Below, piece by piece: positions 1 to 5,822 of a stretch of 5,822 nt of DNA. The stretch is from assembly GCA_028865155.1 (NCBI GenBank), contig JAGWKW010000093.1, positions 1 through 5,822 of the forward strand, read 5' to 3'. Under the pieces are notes generated by a model. That model was not told the origin of the DNA, made no database searches, and was given only the letters and a program-made list of their open reading frames with translations. The first letter of the stretch is position 1, and each line of letters begins with the position of its first letter. This stretch comes from Alphaproteobacteria bacterium (GTDB lineage Bacteria; Pseudomonadota; Alphaproteobacteria; UBA9219). The position numbers and the translations under genes were made by a program.

Positions 1-1267
1 CGCGGATTTCGTCCGGTTTGTAAATATTGCGCAAATCGACCATCACCGACGCCTTGAGCAATGTTTTGACCTTGGCGATGTCGAGCGCGCGGAATTCGTT
101 CCACTCGGTCAAGATCGCGACCGCATCCGCGCCATCCATCGTATCGTAGGCAGAGTCGCACCACTCGACATCGGTCAGAAGCTTTTTGGCTTCGCCCATC
201 CCAGCGGGGTCGTAGGCGCGAACCACAGCACCCCCTTTCTGCAAAGCCGGAATGACGTCGAGGCTGACGCTGTCGCGCATGTCGTCAGTGTTGGGTTTGA
301 AAGTCACCCCGAGGATGGCGATGGTTTTGCCTTTCACATTGCCGCCGCAAGCCGCGATAATACGGTCGGCCATCTGTTTTTTTCGGCGGTCGTTGATTTC
401 CACCGTCGCCTCGACCAGCTTCATCGGCGCGCCTTTGGCCTGCGCCGTTTTCATCAGGGCCAGCGTGTCCTTGGGGAAGCACGACCCGCCGAAACCCGGC
501 CCGGCATGAAGAAATTTGCGCCCGATGCGCCCGTCAAGCCCCATGCCTTTGGCGACGGTCTGCACATCCGCGCCGACCTTCTCGCACAAATCCGCAATTT
601 CGTTGATGAAGGTGATCTTGGCGGCAAGGAACGCGTTGGCGGCGTATTTGGTCAGCTCCGCCGTTTCCAGCCCCGCCACCACCATCGGCGTTTCGAGCAG
701 GTAAAGCGGGCGATAAAGCGCCTTCATGACTTCGGCGGCGCGGTCGCTCTCGCAGCCGATCACGACGCGGTCGGGGCGCATGAAATCGCCGATGGCCGAG
801 CCTTCGCGCAGAAATTCCGGGTTCGAACAAACGCCGAAATCGGCCCCAGGATTCGCTTCGCGCACGATCCGTTCGATCTCGCGCCCCGTGCCGACAGGAA
901 CCGTCGATTTGGTCACGATCACGGTATAGCGCGTCAAATTTTGCGCAATCTCGCGCGCGGCGGCATAGACATACGACAAATCGGCATGGCCGTCGCCGCG
1001 CCGCGTCGGCGTGCCGACGGCGATGAAAACCGCGTCGGCCTCGTTAAGAGCCGGAACCATCGAGGTCGCGAAACGCAGATTGCCGTTTTTGACGTTGCGC
1101 GCGACCAGATCGTCCAACCCCGGTTCGTAAATAGGGATTTGACCTTTTTGCAGCGCTTCGATCTTGTCCGCGCTCTGGTCGACGCAGGTGACATGGGTGC
1201 CGAATTCGGCAAAGCACGCGGCAGATACCAGCCCGACATATCCGGCGCCAAGAACGACGATTTTCAT
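1..1267 (-). CDS. ugd: UDP-glucose 6-dehydrogenase, 3' end cut by window edge
   Basis: Oxidises UDP-glucose to UDP-glucuronate with two NAD+ in the cytoplasm, feeding capsule, exopolysaccharide or LPS sugars. I translated 422 codons from the ATG at 1267 without a stop; the family is usually about 430-440 residues, so only the extreme C-terminus is missing. Seen: N-terminal Rossmann motif GAGYVGLV (residues 7-14), GTPT at 85-88, STVPVGT at 121-127, NPEFLREG at 149-156, KYAANAF at 207-213 (Lys207, Asn211), and the active-site motif GFGGSCFPKD at 258-267 with nucleophile Cys263. The C-terminal UDP-binding domain contains FKPNTDDMRDS at 323-333. All key residues are present. The start follows the galU stop by one base and has a GGAG ribosome site, so it is probably co-translated with galU, which makes its substrate. 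TuaD/RkpK-type naming would also be possible. Confidence 0.95.
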   Translation of the reverse strand, partial: MKIVVLGAGYVGLVSAACFAEFGTHVTCVDQSADKIEALQKGQIPIYEPGLDDLVARNVKNGNLRFATSMVPALNEADAVFIAVGTPTRRGDGHADLSYVYAAAREIAQNLTRYTVIVTKSTVPVGTGREIERIVREANPGADFGVCSNPEFLREGSAIGDFMRPDRVVIGCESDRAAEVMKALYRPLYLLETPMVVAGLETAELTKYAANAFLAAKITFINEIADLCEKVGADVQTVAKGMGLDGRIGRKFLHAGPGFGGSCFPKDTLALMKTAQAKGAPMKLVEATVEINDRRKKQMADRIIAACGGNVKGKTIAILGVTFKPNTDDMRDSVSLDVIPALQKGGAVVRAYDPAGMGEAKKLLTDVEWCDSAYDTMDGADAVAILTEWNEFRALDIAKVKTLLKASVMVDLRNIYKPDEIR

Positions 1268-1268
1268 A

Positions 1269-2144
1269 TTACGCTCCGATAATTTTCCTGATGCCCGCAC
1301 GTACCGCTTCGCCCATATCCGTCCGCGCCAGCGCGAAGGCGACATTGGCTTCGATAAAACCGACCTTGTCGCCGCAATCGTAGCGCGTGCCTTCGTAACG
1401 CAAGCCGTGGAAAGGCTGGCGTCCGATCAGGCGCGACATGCTGTCGGTCAGCTGGATCTCGCCGCCCGTGCCGACCTGCTTGGCGTCGAGCTCGGCGAAA
1501 ATTTCGGGCTGCAGAATATACCGCCCGATGATCGACAGGGTGGACGGCGCCTGCTCCGGCTTCGGCTTTTCGACGAGGCCGCGCACCTTGGCCAGCCTGC
1601 CGTCGTCGCTTTCGACGTCGAGAATGCCATAGCGGTGAGTCTGATCGCGCGGCACATCGACGACGGCGACCATATTGCCGCCAATCTCGTCATACGCCTC
1701 GATCATCTGTTGCAAACACGGTTTTTCCGCCAGCACCACGTCGTCGGCCAGCAGGATCGCGAAAGGCTCGTCGCCGACCAGATGCCGCGCGCACCAGACC
1801 GCGTGGCCGAGGCCGAGCGGTTCGCGCTGGCGCGTGAACAGCAACTGGCCCGAGTCGATGTCGGTGGTTTTCAGCAATTCCAGCGCCTCGGCCTTGCCTT
1901 TGGCTTCGAGCGTGCGCTTGAGGTCTTCGTTATTGTCGAAATGGTCTTCGAGGGCGCCCTTGCCGCGGCTATTGACGAAAATGAACTGTTCGATGCCGGC
2001 GGCGCGCGCTTCGTCCACCGCATGCTGGATCAGCGGGCGGTCGACCAGCGTCAGCATTTCCTTGGGCATCGCCTTGGTCGCGGGCAGAAAGCGCGTGCCC
2101 AGACCGGCGACGGGGAAAACGGCTTTGCGGATGCGGCGTTTCAT
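1269..2144 (-). CDS. galU: UTP-glucose-1-phosphate uridylyltransferase
   Basis: Makes UDP-glucose and pyrophosphate from UTP and glucose-1-phosphate in the cytoplasm. The 291-residue protein has the usual bacterial GalU length. Seen: the nucleotidyltransferase signature GLGTRFLPATKAMPKE at 14-29 (Arg18, Lys28), LADD at 132-135 for the metal/nucleotide site, VEKP at 191-194, GEIQLTD at 228-234 and YDCGDK at 255-260. These distinguish GalU from RfbA- or GlmU-type nucleotidyltransferases. The start at 2144 places the first beta strand and signature at the normal distance. No Shine-Dalgarno is visible; the ATG is seven bases after the upstream cpdR-like stop, so translation is probably coupled. 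The next gene, ugd, consumes its product. It is complete, with no missing residues seen. Confidence 0.96.
   Translation of the reverse strand: MKRRIRKAVFPVAGLGTRFLPATKAMPKEMLTLVDRPLIQHAVDEARAAGIEQFIFVNSRGKGALEDHFDNNEDLKRTLEAKGKAEALELLKTTDIDSGQLLFTRQREPLGLGHAVWCARHLVGDEPFAILLADDVVLAEKPCLQQMIEAYDEIGGNMVAVVDVPRDQTHRYGILDVESDDGRLAKVRGLVEKPKPEQAPSTLSIIGRYILQPEIFAELDAKQVGTGGEIQLTDSMSRLIGRQPFHGLRYEGTRYDCGDKVGFIEANVAFALARTDMGEAVRAGIRKIIGA
1274..1277 (-). promoter_or_regulatory. Ribosome binding site of ugd
   Basis: GGAG read on the minus strand, six bases before the ugd ATG. It lies inside the last codons of galU, which fits reinitiation or coupled translation of the two enzymes. It is the clearest Shine-Dalgarno match in the left operon and fixes the ugd start. 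Confidence 0.7.
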
Positions 2145-2151
2145 TTCGGAT

Positions 2152-2553
2152 TCATATATTGGTGGCGGGAGACGTCAGGGCGTTCTTAACCGCCTCGCAG
2201 ATTTCTTCAAGCGAAAAAGGCTTGGCGATAATCTTGTGCACGAGCGTGTCGAGATTGTGCGCCCGCATCCGTTCCTGCGCATAGCCGGAAATCATGACGA
2301 TTTTAAGATCGGGGAACAGCCGCACCGCCTTCATCGCCAGCGCGATGCCATCGACATTGGGCATGACGATGTCGGTGACAAGGACGTCGAATTTTTCATG
2401 CGTCAGGATGTCGAGCGCCTCCTGCCCGTCGGCGGCCACCGAAACCTGATGCCCGGCCGAGGCCAGCGAACGCATGATGAAAGCGCGCACGGCAGGATTA
2501 TCCTCGGCGACGAGGACACGGGCCGTTCTTCCGGCTTCGTTGCTATTCGACAT
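2152..2553 (-). CDS. cpdR: CpdR-like single-domain response regulator
   Basis: A stand-alone receiver domain with no output domain. Numbering from the ATG at 2553 (133 residues): acidic pair Glu17-Asp18, phospho-acceptor Asp61 in VTDIVMP, Ser89 in MISG at the switch position, and Lys111 in KPFSLEEI. The stretches GYAQERMRAHNLD and KPFSLEEI are what I associate with CpdR rather than DivK or CheY. In Caulobacter, CpdR receives phosphate through CckA-ChpT and, when unphosphorylated, localises to the pole and primes ClpXP for cell-cycle proteolysis; the same role here is inferred. The reading frame is open back to ATGs at 2562 and 2568, but only the 2553 ATG has a purine-rich GGGA at good spacing (nine bases). 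It overlaps the upstream zinc-ribbon stop by 11 bases. A generic CheY-like regulator is the alternative. Confidence 0.83.
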   Translation of the reverse strand: MSNSNEAGRTARVLVAEDNPAVRAFIMRSLASAGHQVSVAADGQEALDILTHEKFDVLVTDIVMPNVDGIALAMKAVRLFPDLKIVMISGYAQERMRAHNLDTLVHKIIAKPFSLEEICEAVKNALTSPATNI

Positions 2554-3274
2554 CCTGGCCATTCCCATGCTGGGTGTAGAATTCGAGGAACACGTTTTCG
2601 ATCGTCTTGTTCATCGGCGCGTTGACGGCCGTGTGGAACGGCACTCCCGCCCCGCCCTGTATTGTAGGCGCAGGCGCGGCAACCCACCAGCTTTGAACGA
2701 TGGAGCCGTCCGGAGCCAGCGCGCGCGCCTTGATATCGGGAACGAATTGCGTTTCGCCGGTCGTATTATGGACAACCCCGGTCACGAACAGGCGCATCGT
2801 ACCGCTGTCGTATTTAAGCTCGGACTTGACCTTTTCGAATTTGAGCCCCAACCCGGCGCGTCCGACCTGAAGCCCGGCCGCTTCGTAAACGCCGCGCAAG
2901 GACGGAAAAGTCTTGACGATATCCTCGCGCGCGAAAACGGGCCAAAGAACGGCCAGAACCAGAACCGCAAGGATTTTGAGCGCGAGAACCCCTTTCTCCC
3001 GCCAGCCCTTTTTTTTGATAACGGCTGGCAGATTGGCTGAAAAGCTATGCTCCGGCGCCGCGCTTCCAAGGGGCGGCGACGCAGGCGAAGAAGAAAAAAC
3101 AGGTTTCGAAGCCTGTGCAGGCGGCTCCGGCGCCGCAAAAACGTCCATATTCGTCGGCAAAGTCGCATGCCAGCTATACTTGCACCGGGCGCAACGCACC
3201 TGCCGCCCACCTTGGGCAAACAGGCCAATTTGCAGCAAATAGCGCGCATGGCACGAAGGGCATTCAAGTATCAT
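2543..3274 (-). CDS. MJ0042-type zinc-ribbon, single-pass membrane protein with DUF3426-like domain
   Basis: A 243-residue protein in three parts. The N-terminal zinc ribbon has CPSC (Cys5, Cys8) and CARC (Cys28, Cys31) followed by the typical KYSW, matching the MJ0042/zinc_ribbon_4 family. A proline-, alanine- and serine-rich linker spans about 47-86. After a basic patch (87-95) comes one membrane helix at about 95-115, then a C-terminal domain (about 125-235) rich in beta strands that resembles DUF3426. The ribbon should be cytoplasmic and the C-terminal domain periplasmic. This layout is that of Caulobacter ZitP, a cell-pole and pilus-biogenesis factor, but orthology is not provable here, so I give no symbol. 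It is first in the left operon, overlaps the cpdR-like gene, and is divergent from ftsE. No Shine-Dalgarno precedes the ATG. An A8 run in codons 86-89 is a possible slippage site. Confidence 0.85.
   Translation of the reverse strand: MILECPSCHARYLLQIGLFAQGGRQVRCARCKYSWHATLPTNMDVFAAPEPPAQASKPVFSSSPASPPLGSAAPEHSFSANLPAVIKKKGWREKGVLALKILAVLVLAVLWPVFAREDIVKTFPSLRGVYEAAGLQVGRAGLGLKFEKVKSELKYDSGTMRLFVTGVVHNTTGETQFVPDIKARALAPDGSIVQSWWVAAPAPTIQGGAGVPFHTAVNAPMNKTIENVFLEFYTQHGNGQDVE
3002..3029 (-). repeat. A8 homopolymer within a small inverted repeat in the zinc-ribbon gene
   Basis: Eight consecutive A on the coding strand (3009-3016) encode part of Ile-Lys-Lys-Lys at residues 86-89, just before the membrane helix. 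Flanking GCCAGCC (3001-3007) and GGCTGGC (3023-3029) can pair as a seven-base stem, leaving the run in the loop. It may be only a basic membrane-border patch encoded by AAA codons, or it may be a polymerase slippage site. Confidence 0.4.
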
Positions 3275-3281
3275 GGAAAGA

Positions 3282-3287
3282 TGTATA
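3282..3287 (-). promoter_or_regulatory. Candidate -10 element for the zinc-ribbon/cpdR/galU/ugd operon, implying a leaderless mRNA
   Basis: TATACA on the minus strand matches five of six consensus -10 bases and ends seven bases before the zinc-ribbon ATG, so transcription would start at about the A of the start codon. That agrees with the absent Shine-Dalgarno. The matching -35 position (about 3305-3310, TTCCAC) is weak and falls inside the long inverted repeat, so an activator or repressor may be needed. This is inferred from sequence only. Confidence 0.35.
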
Positions 3288-3350
3288 GACCGCGATCCGG
3301 CCCTGTGGAACCATTTCTATGGTTCCACAGGGCCGGTGAATCGCCGGTCT
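3287..3350. repeat. Long near-perfect inverted repeat (hairpin/cruciform) in the divergent promoter region
   Basis: The inner arms 3297-3314 and 3319-3336 are exact 18-base reverse complements (CCGGCCCTGTGGAACCAT on the plus strand) around the loop TTCT. Outside them, 3287-3296 pairs with 3340-3350 with one bulged base, after a three-base unpaired stretch at 3337-3339. That gives 28 base pairs over 64 bases. It is not an intrinsic terminator: neither strand has a T run after the stem. The plus strand has an A-rich stretch at 3351-3362 instead, and no gene converges here. It could be a large operator, a palindromic repeat element dispersed in the genome, or a 5' leader hairpin if transcription of the zinc-ribbon gene starts upstream. 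No second copy is visible in this window. Confidence 0.9.
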
Positions 3351-3391
3351 CAAATAAAAAATAGGGCATTTCCTAGCAATCGCCGATTTTA

Positions 3392-3397
3392 TATACT
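3392..3397 (+). promoter_or_regulatory. Candidate -10 element for the ftsE operon
   Basis: TATACT matches five of six consensus bases and lies in the AT-rich stretch after the inverted repeat. With a 17-base spacer the -35 would be TTTCCT at 3369-3374, which is a poor match. A start near 3404 would give an untranslated leader of about 55 bases without a Shine-Dalgarno. The heptamers TAGGGCA (3362-3368) and TGCCCTA (3405-3411) flank it as an inverted pair. Confidence 0.4.
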
Positions 3398-3458
3398 TGG
3401 GGTGTGCCCTAACGCTCTACAGTACGGGCAACGGAATCATCACTTTGAACGTTAAAAT

Positions 3459-4133
3459 ATGCTCCTATCCTTTGAAAATGTAAGCCTTCATTATTCGCCG
3501 GGCCATAAGGTTCTGGATGATGTTTCCTTCACTCTCGAAGATGCCGGGTTTTATTTCCTGACCGGGCCCAGCGGCGCGGGAAAATCGACGCTTCTACGTC
3601 TTATTTACCAGTCAGAACAGCCATCTAAAGGAAAAATTCGCCTGTTCGGCGAATGGTTGTCCGGCAAAAGCCGGGCCCGGCAGGCCGACCTGCGCCGCAG
3701 GATGGGCATCGTCTTTCAGGATTTCCGCCTGATCCCCCATCTGACCGCATGGGAAAACGCCGCCCTGCCCTTGCGTTTGGGCGACTCGAGCGAGGCCTAT
3801 ATCCAGCGGCACAGCCGCGAATTGCTCGAATGGGTCGGCCTCGGCAAACGGCTCGACGCCTATCCAACCGAGCTTTCCGGCGGCGAGCAGCAGCGCGTTG
3901 CCATCGCGCGCGCCGTGGTCGCACGCCCGCGCCTTTTGCTAGCCGACGAGCCGACCGGCAATGTCGACGACCATACTGCGTTGAAATTGTTCCATCTGTT
4001 TGACGAATTGAACAAACTCGGCACCGCCGTTATCCTTGCCACGCACCAGAATCATCTGGTCGAATCTTTCTGCAAGCCTGCACTGCACCTGCAAGGCGGG
4101 CGGCTGGTTTCCTTTACCCCGAAAGCCGCGTAA
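3459..4133 (+). CDS. ftsE: Cell division ATP-binding protein FtsE
   Basis: ATPase subunit of the FtsEX complex, which sits at the division septum and drives activation of periplasmic peptidoglycan hydrolases through FtsX. The 224-residue protein has the family's normal length. ABC motifs are complete: Walker [10 protein letters not shown] at 36-44, Q-loop Gln87 in [16 protein letters not shown] (typical of FtsE), signature LSGGEQQ at 139-145, Walker B LLLADEP at 159-165 with catalytic Glu164, D-loop GNVD at 167-170 and H-loop His196. A stop codon at 3453 lies just upstream in frame, so the ATG at 3459 is the first possible start. It has no recognisable Shine-Dalgarno, which is unusual for the first gene of an operon. 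ftsX follows 11 bases after the stop. LolD-like exporters are the nearest alternative, but the FtsX partner settles the call. Confidence 0.96.
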   Translation: MLLSFENVSLHYSPGHKVLDDVSFTLEDAGFYFLTGPSGAGKSTLLRLIYQSEQPSKGKIRLFGEWLSGKSRARQADLRRRMGIVFQDFRLIPHLTAWENAALPLRLGDSSEAYIQRHSRELLEWVGLGKRLDAYPTELSGGEQQRVAIARAVVARPRLLLADEPTGNVDDHTALKLFHLFDELNKLGTAVILATHQNHLVESFCKPALHLQGGRLVSFTPKAA

Positions 4134-4144
4134 GGCCAGAGTCC

Positions 4145-5038
4145 ATGCCCCTGCCCCGTCATCTTTTCGCGCCCGCCTTCCGCGCCCGGCATCTGGGCCG
4201 TTCGTTCGCGTTCATCGTCGGCATCATGGTCTTCATCGCCACTTTTGCCACGGCAGCCGAATCCGCGTTGCTGTCGCTCGGCTATAACTGGGGACAGACG
4301 ATGGAAAGCCGCATCACCGTCGAAATCCCCGCCGCAGGCGACGAAAGCACGATGCCGCAGGCCCAGCGCGTCGAACAGGCGACGACCCTGCTGCATGCCA
4401 TGCCTGGCATCGGCACGGTCAAGCCTTTGTCCGACAGCGATGTGAAGCGGCTGCTGAAACCTTGGTTCGACGATCCATCCCTGTTCAAAGCCTTGCCGTT
4501 GCCCACCTTGCTCGACGTTTCGCGCCAGCCTGGTGCCACGGTCACGGCAGCACAAATCAGGGACAATCTGAAAAACGCGGTGCCCGATGCGCGCGTCGAC
4601 GACCATGGCGCATGGACGCGCGATGCGTGGCGGCTCATGCACGGGCTGACGCTTCTGGGCGGCGTGACCATTGCGCTGGCCGGCGTGACTTTACTGATCA
4701 CCGTCGGCATGACCTGCGGCACGGTCGCTGCGTCGGAGCATGAAACGATTTCGCTGCTGCATGTCCTCGGCGCGGACGACCATGACATCGCCCGCCATTT
4801 CCAGGCGCAAACGGAAAGGCTGGCGGTGCGGGCGGCTGCCGTCGCTTTCGCGCTCGCGCTTGCGATAACGGGCGGGCTGATGTACGCGACCCGGCATATC
4901 GCCGATTATTCGGCGCTGAGCCTCCTGCATTGGGTCAGCCTCGCGGCGGTTCTATGCCTGATTCCGTTGTGCGCCGTCGGTCTGTCGACCGCCGCGACGC
5001 GTTTTTCCGTTTTACGCCTGCTCAAGTCCTTTCCATGA
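4145..5038 (+). CDS. ftsX: Cell division protein FtsX
   Basis: Membrane subunit of FtsEX. Its periplasmic loop recruits or activates peptidoglycan hydrolase regulators at the septum. The 297 residues show the FtsX plan: a basic N-terminus, membrane helix 1 at about 19-42, a large periplasmic domain at about 45-165, and helices 2-4 at about 168-190, 228-248 and 260-283. The segment ISLLHVLGADDHDIARHF (202-219), between helices 2 and 3, is the conserved cytoplasmic loop that contacts FtsE. It is shorter than the roughly 350-residue E. coli protein, as I expect for alphaproteobacteria. AAGG overlaps the ftsE stop nine bases before the ATG and can serve as ribosome site. The stop overlaps the next start in ATGA, indicating coupled translation. 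The periplasmic domain is poorly conserved across bacteria, so its partner cannot be read from sequence. Confidence 0.93.
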   Translation: MPLPRHLFAPAFRARHLGRSFAFIVGIMVFIATFATAAESALLSLGYNWGQTMESRITVEIPAAGDESTMPQAQRVEQATTLLHAMPGIGTVKPLSDSDVKRLLKPWFDDPSLFKALPLPTLLDVSRQPGATVTAAQIRDNLKNAVPDARVDDHGAWTRDAWRLMHGLTLLGGVTIALAGVTLLITVGMTCGTVAASEHETISLLHVLGADDHDIARHFQAQTERLAVRAAAVAFALALAITGGLMYATRHIADYSALSLLHWVSLAAVLCLIPLCAVGLSTAATRFSVLRLLKSFP

Positions 5039-5622
5039 AGCGCGGTGGTTTGTTTCCTTTCTTGTTGGGTTTTGCGGCGGCGGCGTGGCTTGGCGGGCTG
5101 TTCCTGTTCGCCGCGCGCATACAGACTTTTCAGGAACCCGCGATCACGCCAGACCTCGCCACGACCGACGCCATCGTCGTCCTGACCGGCGGCAGCGAAC
5201 GGCTGGCCACGGGCATCGCGCTTCTCGAGGCAGGGCGCGGCAAGAAACTGTTCGTCTCCGGCGTGCATAAAGGCCTTACGCTCGACAAACTTCCCGGCGC
5301 GCAAGGATTGCCCGCGCCGTTGCGCGCCTGCTGCGTGACGCTCGGCTACCAGGCGGGCAGCACTTTCGGCAATGCGGACGAAACCAAGGGCTGGATGGCG
5401 GCGCAGAACTATCATTCGCTGCGCCTCGTCACCGCCAATTACCACATGCCGCGCAGCCTGCTCCTGTTCCATGCGGCGATGCCGGATGTCGACATCGTTC
5501 CCCATCCGGTCACGCCGCCAAGCGTCAGGATGCGCGAATGGTGGATGCACCGCGGCACGGTCGAGTTGCTCGCGACCGAATATATAAAATTCCTTTTTGC
5601 CAATCTGAGGCTGTGGGTTTGA
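5035..5622 (+). CDS. DUF218/YdcF family inner-membrane protein
   Basis: A 195-residue protein with one N-terminal membrane segment (about residues 6-27) and a DUF218 domain, probably periplasmic. Seen: AIVVLTGGSERLATGIALLEAG (46-67), LFVSGVHKG (72-80), GNADETKGW (112-120) with the family's Asn and Glu, and LVTANYHMPRSLLLF (131-145). DUF218 proteins include E. coli SanA and ElyC, which affect envelope integrity and peptidoglycan or lipid-carrier metabolism; the biochemical reaction here is unknown. The ATG at 5035 overlaps the ftsX stop (ATGA), and an open frame continues upstream to 4930, but that extension would lie over ftsX and lacks the start-proximal membrane segment. There is no independent Shine-Dalgarno, so translation probably depends on ftsX. 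Its place between ftsX and plsC suggests an envelope-growth role. Confidence 0.88.
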   Translation: MKRGGLFPFLLGFAAAAWLGGLFLFAARIQTFQEPAITPDLATTDAIVVLTGGSERLATGIALLEAGRGKKLFVSGVHKGLTLDKLPGAQGLPAPLRACCVTLGYQAGSTFGNADETKGWMAAQNYHSLRLVTANYHMPRSLLLFHAAMPDVDIVPHPVTPPSVRMREWWMHRGTVELLATEYIKFLFANLRLWV

Positions 5623-5822
5623 TGAAATATCTTCGTGCGATCTGGTTCAATCTCACTTTCTACGGAACCAACCTCGTCATGAGCGCACTCCTGATGGGAT
5701 CGCTCCTGTTTCCGCGCCACATCATCGTCAAGGCGGTATGGCTGTGGCTCGCGGCGGTGGCATGGGTCGAAAAGCATGCCGGCGGCATCGGCTATCGCGT
5801 ACGGGGGCGCGAAAACTTGCCC
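5622..5822 (+). CDS. plsC: 1-acyl-sn-glycerol-3-phosphate acyltransferase, N-terminal fragment
   Basis: The first 67 codons of a gene running off the right edge. It should transfer a second acyl chain to lysophosphatidate, giving phosphatidate for membrane lipids at the inner membrane. The visible part has a hydrophobic N-terminus with membrane-like stretches (about 7-31 and 34-48) and ends in GIGYRVRGRENLP, matching the strand just before the catalytic domain in alphaproteobacterial PlsC. The diagnostic HX4D motif lies beyond the window, so the call rests on this N-terminal pattern and on the gene order after ftsEX and DUF218. The start overlaps the preceding stop by one base (TGATG); GTGGG five bases upstream may act as a weak ribosome site. 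A related lipid acyltransferase is the alternative. Confidence 0.78.
   Translation, partial: MKYLRAIWFNLTFYGTNLVMSALLMGSLLFPRHIIVKAVWLWLAAVAWVEKHAGGIGYRVRGRENLP

Noticed and set aside
506..1282. A 258-codon open frame on the plus strand opposite ugd
   Set aside because: It lies antisense to ugd, whose motifs and catalytic Cys263 are intact. Its translation is Arg/His/Asp-rich with no recognisable domain, as expected for a shadow in GC-rich DNA.
1164..2189. A 341-codon open frame on the plus strand opposite galU
   Set aside because: It is antisense to a complete GalU, with low-complexity composition and no motif. Third-position GC bias keeps the opposite frame open.
2554..2568. Earlier cpdR-like starts at 2568 or 2562
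   Set aside because: They add two to five residues before the receiver fold and lack a well-spaced ribosome site, while the 2553 ATG has GGGA nine bases upstream. The choice is not certain.
3297..3336. The strong hairpin read as a Rho-independent terminator
   Set aside because: No T run follows the stem on either strand, and the flanking genes diverge, so no transcript from this window needs to end here.
3273..3455. A 60-codon plus-strand frame across the intergenic region before ftsE
   Set aside because: It is encoded largely by the inverted repeat, has no ribosome site or family resemblance, and overlaps the zinc-ribbon start. An upstream peptide cannot be fully excluded but has no support.
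3661..3680. CCGGCAAAAGCCGG and adjoining CCGGGCCCGG palindromes inside ftsE
   Set aside because: Short GC-rich palindromes within conserved coding sequence; they are expected from composition and have no flanking regulatory context.
4052..4642. A 196-codon minus-strand open frame opposite ftsX
   Set aside because: It overlaps well-supported ftsE and ftsX, is Arg/Gly/His-rich, and has no domain or ribosome site.
4906..5550. A 214-codon minus-strand open frame opposite the DUF218 gene
   Set aside because: It is antisense to a gene with clear family motifs. Its composition is charged and repetitive, without a recognisable fold.

Overview
The window looks like a piece of an alphaproteobacterial chromosome. 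It is moderately GC-rich, coding is very dense, and the gene content (a CpdR-type response regulator, an MJ0042 zinc-ribbon/DUF3426 protein, and an ftsE-ftsX-DUF218-plsC run) is characteristic of that class. I cannot place it in an order or genus from sequence alone. No tRNA, rRNA, CRISPR array, insertion sequence or phage gene is visible.

Layout: two divergent operons leave a 184-bp intergenic region (3275-3458). To the left, on the minus strand and in transcription order, lie a membrane-anchored zinc-ribbon protein (2543-3274), a CpdR-like single-domain response regulator (2152-2553), galU (1269-2144) and ugd (1-1267, cut by the window edge). They overlap or are separated by only 1-7 bases, so they probably share one transcript. 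To the right, on the plus strand, lie ftsE (3459-4133), ftsX (4145-5038), a DUF218/YdcF protein (5035-5622) and the first 67 codons of a plsC-like acyltransferase (5622-5822). The last three have overlapping stop and start codons.

How the genes work together: GalU and Ugd are consecutive enzymes (glucose-1-phosphate to UDP-glucose to UDP-glucuronate) that supply envelope polysaccharides. CpdR and the zinc-ribbon protein resemble cell-cycle and cell-pole factors known from Caulobacter. FtsEX is the divisome ABC complex that controls septal peptidoglycan hydrolysis. DUF218 proteins and PlsC act on the envelope or its lipids. The window therefore reads as an envelope, division and polarity locus.

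The genes are ordinary for the class, and I do not see a new enzymatic or defence system. The most unusual element is in the divergent intergenic region: a near-perfect 64-nt inverted repeat (3287-3350) with an uninterrupted 18-bp inner stem and a 4-nt loop. It abuts a candidate -10 element from which the zinc-ribbon mRNA would start at its own AUG. Neither divergent gene has a recognisable Shine-Dalgarno sequence.
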